Assembly (NCBI GenBank): GCA_041645325.1
Contig: JBAZQI010000039.1
Coordinates: 1 to 9,083 of the forward strand
Origin: JAFCCL01 sp041645325
GTDB lineage: Archaea > Iainarchaeota > Iainarchaeia > Iainarchaeales > GCA-2688035
Length of the DNA: 9,083 nt
Reading direction: 5' to 3'
Both the position numbers and the translations under genes were made by a program. Below the pieces are notes generated by a model. It was not told the origin of the DNA, did not search any database, and saw only the letters and a program-made list of their open reading frames with translations. This document shows, in pieces, positions 6,704 through 9,083 of the stretch (position 1 is the first letter of the stretch; every line of letters starts with the position of its first letter).

Positions 6704-7743
6704 TTTCTGCTTGCCTGTTGTTTTAGTCCTCTTAGTTCTCTTAGAGCTTGGTCTATTTCGCGTTGGCTGAATCCTTCGGCTAAAAATGATTGGCGTGGGA
6801 CTAAACTAGCTAATGTTGATAGCGGCACTCCTGCCTCATGAATCGACCTGATGGAAAAGTTTGAGCGTATCAAGTCTTCTACTTTGACCCTTGATTTTAA
6901 TAATTTGGCCCTTGATTTTAATATTGCTCGAGCCGAAAAACCCATGTCATGCAAATTTCTTAAAGTAAAGTTAGACCTAAGTAGAGTTTTTATCCAAATT
7001 CTTCTTGAAAAAAAATCAGTAGGGGCAAAACCAGCATTCATAACAGCCTGAACATCTCCATAAATGTCTATCGAACGCCTAACTTCTAGTATAATTTTTC
7101 TGAGGTCCCCCCCGGCTCTTAACAAATCTAACCAAGATACCCCTGCTTTTAGCATTTCAACTTGGGAAAACCCTTTTGAAACCAACCGGCGGAGTGGTAC
7201 TTCTCCTATCAAATCTCTTACTGGAACACGCATTCTTTTTAATTGGGAAAGACTATACTGTTCCAATAATTCTCCCATGGACTTTTTTTCTTTTTCTTCG
7301 CCTGCCGCTTCGCGTTCGTTCCTTTCTCTTTGCCACTTCAAGGCCTTTGCAATTTCTACTGCAGGAACGCCTCTTTGAATCAGTTCTTTCCTGGTAAGTC
7401 CTGAATTAGCTATCATAGACTCAGTTAACCTTACTGGCGGAACCCCCATTCCTAAAAGCTCCTGCCAACGTAAATACCTTGGCCTAATTTTTGTGCCATG
7501 TAAACGATAATGTTGTAGTTTGTAGAGCGGAGCACCTAATTCATACAATTGTTTCGGGGTTAAAAATCGCGCCAGTGAGTCAAAATAAACTCCCCTTAAC
7601 TCTAATTGCCTGAAGTTTAACCCTCTCTGCAATAAATGCTTTACTGGTGAAACCTCTCCTTTTGCTTGATTAACAATACGGTTAAGTTCAATTCCGTTTA
7701 TTCCCTTTAAATCCCGTTTTATCCCTTTTCTAATAGACTGCAT
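6700..7743 (-). CDS. Unrecognised basic helical-repeat protein
   Basis: Not recognised as a known family. The 347-residue protein is built from degenerate units of the form L-x-x-x-G-[FV]-[ST]-x-x-x-[LI], for example LVSKGFSQVEMLKAGVSWLDLL (188-208, written in part), VMNAGFAPTDFF (234-245) and FLAEGFSQREIDQAL (320-334). The clearest pair is LLRSNFTLRNLHDMGFS (254-270) and LIRSNFSIRSIHEAGVP (291-307), 37 residues apart. Such spacing suggests a short-helix solenoid. A charged, probably coiled segment (about 135-160) splits the repeats. No signal peptide, membrane span or catalytic motif is visible; Arg and Lys dominate, so nucleic-acid or protein binding is conceivable but unproven. Codon choice (CTA, AGA, CAA) is unlike the AGG- and G-ending genes on the left, suggesting transfer. 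There is no clear Shine-Dalgarno; a TATA-like element lies about 25 bases upstream of the ATG. Confidence 0.7.
   Translation of the reverse strand: MQSIRKGIKRDLKGINGIELNRIVNQAKGEVSPVKHLLQRGLNFRQLELRGVYFDSLARFLTPKQLYELGAPLYKLQHYRLHGTKIRPRYLRWQELLGMGVPPVRLTESMIANSGLTRKELIQRGVPAVEIAKALKWQRERNEREAAGEEKEKKSMGELLEQYSLSQLKRMRVPVRDLIGEVPLRRLVSKGFSQVEMLKAGVSWLDLLRAGGDLRKIILEVRRSIDIYGDVQAVMNAGFAPTDFFSRRIWIKTLLRSNFTLRNLHDMGFSARAILKSRAKLLKSRVKVEDLIRSNFSIRSIHEAGVPLSTLASLVPRQSFLAEGFSQREIDQALRELRGLKQQASRK
6888..6923 (-). repeat. 21-bp tandem duplication inside the repeat-protein gene
   Basis: The 15-mer CCCTTGATTTTAATA occurs at 6888-6902 and again at 6909-6923, an exact match at a 21-base period. In the encoded protein this is the seven-residue tandem LKSRAKL/LKSRVKV (about residues 275-288), extending the linker between the two best conserved repeat units. 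An in-frame duplication that keeps the helical heptad phase; it looks recent because the nucleotide match is still exact. Confidence 0.75.
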
Positions 7744-7760
7744 TATTCTAACATAGTTCT

Positions 7761-7780
7761 AAAAATATTTATTACTTTCC
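7761..7780 (-). promoter_or_regulatory. Proximal TATA-like promoter of the repeat-protein gene
   Basis: On the minus strand GGAAAGT (BRE-like) is followed by AATAAATATT (TATA-like), centred near 7769, about 26 bases upstream of the ATG at 7743. This geometry would start transcription at the start codon and give a leaderless message, consistent with the lack of a Shine-Dalgarno sequence. Based on motif and spacing only. Confidence 0.4.
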
Positions 7781-7819
7781 TCACTTGATTTTTTGCATCT
7801 AACCCGTTTTAACTGTGGC

Positions 7820-7848
7820 AGAAGTCACTTCTCCATATAAATTTTCCG
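7820..7848 (-). promoter_or_regulatory. Distal minus-strand promoter with palindromic operator
   Basis: On the minus strand CGGAAAA (7842-7848) followed by TTTATATG (7834-7841) is a close match to the archaeal BRE+TATA arrangement. Just downstream, between this box and its expected start near 7812, lies AGAAGTCACTTCT (7820-7832), a perfect palindrome around one central base and a natural operator candidate. It would give the repeat-protein gene a leader of about 70 bases. The complementary strand (CATATAAA) could also serve as a plus-strand TATA box, with a start near the first GCACG element. Confidence 0.4.
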
Positions 7849-7861
7849 CACACCGCGGCTT

Positions 7862-7957
7862 TGCACGTTTATTCAAGGTTGCACGTAAATTCTGAAACCT
7901 GCACGAAAATTAAAACAACTGCATGTTAATTAAGGCAAATTGCCTAAATTACGTGCA
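7862..7957. repeat. Iteron-like array of TGCACGTWAATT elements
   Basis: Four direct copies of a TGCACG[T/A]-A/T-rich element start at 7862, 7880, 7900 and 7920 (TGCACGTTTATT, TGCACGTAAATT, TGCACGAAAATT, TGCATGTTAATT), spaced 18, 20 and 20 bases, about two helical turns. A fifth copy lies inverted at 7946-7957 (TGCACGTAATTT on the minus strand). The intervening bases are not conserved, so this is a protein-binding array and not a CRISPR. It lies in the 323-base gap between the divergent repeat-protein and toxin-antitoxin genes and overlaps neither proposed TATA box. Candidate roles are regulatory sites for a multimeric binder, a replication or partition site of an element, or part of a small RNA. 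Confidence 0.75.
7920..7957. repeat. Long imperfect palindrome closing the iteron array
   Basis: AGGCAA (7933-7938) and TTGCCT (7940-7945) form perfect arms around A7939. The symmetry continues outward: TTAAT (7927-7931 region) pairs with the matching bases near 7947-7951, one base (T7926) is bulged, and TGCATG (7920-7925) faces CGTGCA (7952-7957) with one G-T mismatch. Some 17 pairs in total, joining the last direct element with the inverted one. The near-zero loop favours a dimeric or tetrameric protein site or a DNA cruciform over an RNA hairpin. Confidence 0.7.
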
Positions 7958-8007
7958 AGGCTGCGTCTAATCCACTTAAAAACATGCTTCAAAATAGCGC
8001 CTAATAG

Positions 8008-8061
8008 AAACATGTTTAAATCATATATAGCACATATATTGTAGCACATTTTGAAGGTGAT
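8008..8061 (+). promoter_or_regulatory. Promoter, operator-like repeats and ribosome binding site of the toxin-antitoxin operon
   Basis: AAACATGTTT (8008-8017) is a perfect palindrome that runs into TTTAAATC and CATATATAG (8022-8030), TATA-like boxes. Two copies of AGCACAT (8029-8035 and 8043-8049), 14 bases apart, overlap the box and the expected start near 8050; such placement suits autorepression by the ribbon-helix-helix antitoxin. AAGGTGAT at 8054-8061, five bases before the ATG, matches the 3' end of archaeal 16S rRNA and fixes the antitoxin start at 8067. Confidence 0.55.
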
Positions 8062-8066
8062 TTTAG

Positions 8067-8309
8067 ATGAATGTAACTTTTAGGGGAAGGACAAAGGAAG
8101 TATTGGAGAGCATGGTTGAAAAGGGCTATGCAAACACCCAATCTGAAGCGGCAAGGCTGGCAGTAATACAGTTTGGGGAAGAGCACTTTGACGAAGTGGC
8201 GCTTGTTAACAGAAAGCTTGACAAAATAGACCGGGAAATTAAAGCCGGAAAAAGAAAACTGCTTAACGCCGATGAAGCCCTTGGCAGTTATGCAAAGTAC
8301 CTGAAGTGA
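8067..8309 (+). CDS. Ribbon-helix-helix antitoxin (RelB/ParD-like)
   Basis: An 80-residue antitoxin that should neutralise the toxin encoded just downstream and repress its own promoter. The first ~45 residues (NVTFRGRTKEVLESMVEKGY, then ANTQSEAARLAVIQFG) fit a ribbon-helix-helix fold: a short beta strand, helix, a turn at the Asn-Thr-Gln-Ser segment and a second helix. The remaining charged, helical tail (KLDKIDREIKAGKRKLLNAD and beyond) is the usual toxin-wrapping region. The start is fixed by the GGTGAT ribosome binding site. The stop overlaps the toxin's GTG start in a GTGA junction, ensuring coupled translation. Codon use (AGG, GCA, GTT) resembles the metabolic genes more than the adjacent minus-strand gene. 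Whether RelB or ParD is the better label cannot be settled by eye. Confidence 0.85.
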   Translation: MNVTFRGRTKEVLESMVEKGYANTQSEAARLAVIQFGEEHFDEVALVNRKLDKIDREIKAGKRKLLNADEALGSYAKYLK

Positions 8310-8578
8310 TTAACATTTACAAAGAAGCTTACGATGAGGAATGGCCGCAATACTTTGACAAATTAGACAACTCAACAAAGGAACGCGTTGCAAAGAAAAT
8401 AAGCAAGATTTTGGAATTTCCTAAAAAACGGCATTTGAGCCATAGGGCGCGCTTCTTTGTTGATGAAGTTGGCCAGCACCGGATTCTTTACCGCGTTTTT
8501 GACGAAACCAACGAAGTCAGGTTCTATTTTGTCGGAAACCACAAAGAATACGAAGCATGGTACAAACAATTCTTCTGA
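8306..8578 (+). CDS. RelE/ParE-superfamily toxin
   Basis: A 90-residue protein encoded immediately after its antitoxin, starting at GTG 8306. Order of elements fits RelE/ParE: an N-terminal strand, two helices (about residues 10-40, including FDKLDNSTKERVAKKISKIL), a basic loop (KKRHLSHRARFF), then the beta sheet GQHRILYRVFDETNEVRFYFVGNHKEYEAWY. The RILYRV strand and the FVGNHKEYEAWY ending are characteristic of archaeal RelE-like mRNA interferases, which cut mRNA on the ribosome; ParE-like gyrase inhibitors share the fold. Conserved Arg (in RILYR) and the late Tyr residues are present, so the toxin appears intact. It ends only 18 bases from the convergent HIT gene, so transcripts of the two probably overlap. 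Confidence 0.88.
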   Translation: MINIYKEAYDEEWPQYFDKLDNSTKERVAKKISKILEFPKKRHLSHRARFFVDEVGQHRILYRVFDETNEVRFYFVGNHKEYEAWYKQFF

Positions 8579-8596
8579 ACCATGCTGGTAAGTGGA

Positions 8597-9083
8597 CTAA
8601 TTCTGGGCATTTTGGCTGTTTTTGTTGAAAAAGAGTTTCCATTTGTTTTTTAGGGCCTGAATATCTTTTTCGAAGGCTTTCATCAATTCAGCATTGTCCT
8701 CGGATTTTTTCCAGTTGCCCTTATTTTCAGCGCTCAATGCCTTTGCAAACCTGTCCCTAAAAAACCTTGGGCTGCCTAACCCAGTATCGACCAAGAATTT
8801 TTTACTGCCTATCGCAAGAAAGAGATATTTATTCTCTTTATTAAATTCTCTTTGCAATTCATCCAAGTTTGAGATTTCTCTGGCTGATTCTTTTTCAGGA
8901 ACTACCTTGCCAGCAGATTTGTTGAAAGGCAAAAAATGCATATGCGCATGGAACACGGTTTGGCCTGTAATGCCATGCTCAAATACGCCTGCCTGCCCGT
9001 AAGTTTTATTCAAAAAACCCAGTACCTTTTCATATAACTCCTTAAACCCGGCAAAGGAATTTCCATCCAATGCCCCCATGCAA
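8597..9083 (-). CDS. HIT-family nucleotide hydrolase, 5' end beyond the window
   Basis: Histidine-triad protein that likely cleaves a dinucleoside polyphosphate (Ap4A type) or a nucleotide adduct. Numbered from the first visible Met (9077-9079), the triad HAHMH is at 44-48 within VFEHG...GQTVFHAHMHFLP, preceded by the usual helix. The frame stays open to the window edge, and the residues MGALDGNSFAGFKELYEKV match the middle of HIT proteins (after the H-x-x-x-M segment), so the true start with the usual zinc-binding or Cys-Pro-Phe-Cys N-terminus lies to the right; Met 9079 is not the start. After the triad come about 110 residues with GSPRFFRDRFAKAL, similar to the RxFFR-A block of longer bacterial/archaeal HIT hydrolases. 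Convergent with the toxin gene; no functional link is suggested. Confidence 0.85.
   Translation of the reverse strand, partial: CMGALDGNSFAGFKELYEKVLGFLNKTYGQAGVFEHGITGQTVFHAHMHFLPFNKSAGKVVPEKESAREISNLDELQREFNKENKYLFLAIGSKKFLVDTGLGSPRFFRDRFAKALSAENKGNWKKSEDNAELMKAFEKDIQALKNKWKLFFNKNSQNAQN

Noticed and set aside
6851..7397. Plus-strand open frames of 66-104 codons within the repeat-protein region
   Set aside because: They are antisense to a 347-codon frame with clear internal repeats, and their translations show no motif.
6700..7743. TAL-effector-like DNA-binding protein
   Set aside because: Units vary in length and lack the fixed 33-35-residue period and the two-residue code positions; only a general helical-repeat resemblance remains.
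7862..7957. CRISPR array
   Set aside because: Repeats are about 12 bases and imperfect, gaps are only 6-8 bases, one copy is inverted and no cas genes are nearby.
6480..8580. Insertion sequence or integrated virus
   Set aside because: No transposase or integrase, no terminal inverted repeats and no target duplication could be found at either edge.
8597..9079. Complete 160-residue HIT protein starting at ATG 9079
   Set aside because: The residues at this Met match the middle of the family and the frame stays open to the window edge, so the gene is cut off, not complete.

Overview
The window looks like a piece of an archaeal chromosome, possibly from a DPANN or Diapherotrites-like lineage; the lineage is inferred, not shown. 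Archaeal signs are TATA/BRE-like promoter elements, a GGTGAT-type ribosome binding site ahead of the antitoxin gene, tight 4-bp gene overlaps, strong use of AGG for arginine, T-tract gene ends, and an archaeal-looking RelBE-like pair. Several metabolic enzymes nevertheless look bacterial in type (a GGSFDPVH-class NadD and a PurS-PurL fusion).

Layout. (1) Positions 1-2505, plus strand: a compact cluster of nadE (5' end cut off by the window), nadC, nadD and a small O6-alkylguanine-DNA alkyltransferase. The three nad genes cover quinolinate -> nicotinate mononucleotide -> nicotinate adenine dinucleotide -> NAD+; the alkyltransferase is a co-transcribed passenger. (2) Positions 2569-6400, plus strand: a 996-residue PurS-PurL fusion followed by purQ, together a complete FGAM synthase. 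An odd 13-codon mini-frame is linked to both genes by TGATG overlaps. (3) Positions 6401-6700: a convergent spacer with terminator-like signals and possible gene debris. (4) Positions 6700-7743, minus strand: an unrecognised, basic, repeat-built protein whose A-ending codons (CTA, AGA, CAA) differ sharply from its neighbours, suggesting acquired DNA. (5) Positions 7744-8066: a divergent control region with four direct copies and one inverted copy of a TGCACGTWAATT-like element at 18-20 bp spacing, ending in a long imperfect palindrome, plus promoter-like signals facing both ways. (6) Positions 8067-8578, plus strand: a ribbon-helix-helix antitoxin and RelE/ParE-type toxin pair. (7) Positions 8597-9083, minus strand: a HIT-family hydrolase cut off at the right edge.

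The left two thirds are core metabolism. The accessory part runs from about 6480 to 8580, and its most unusual pieces are the iteron-like array at 7862-7957 and the unrecognised repeat protein beside it. No known system was recognised that joins the repeat protein, the array and the toxin-antitoxin pair; any link between them rests on adjacency alone.
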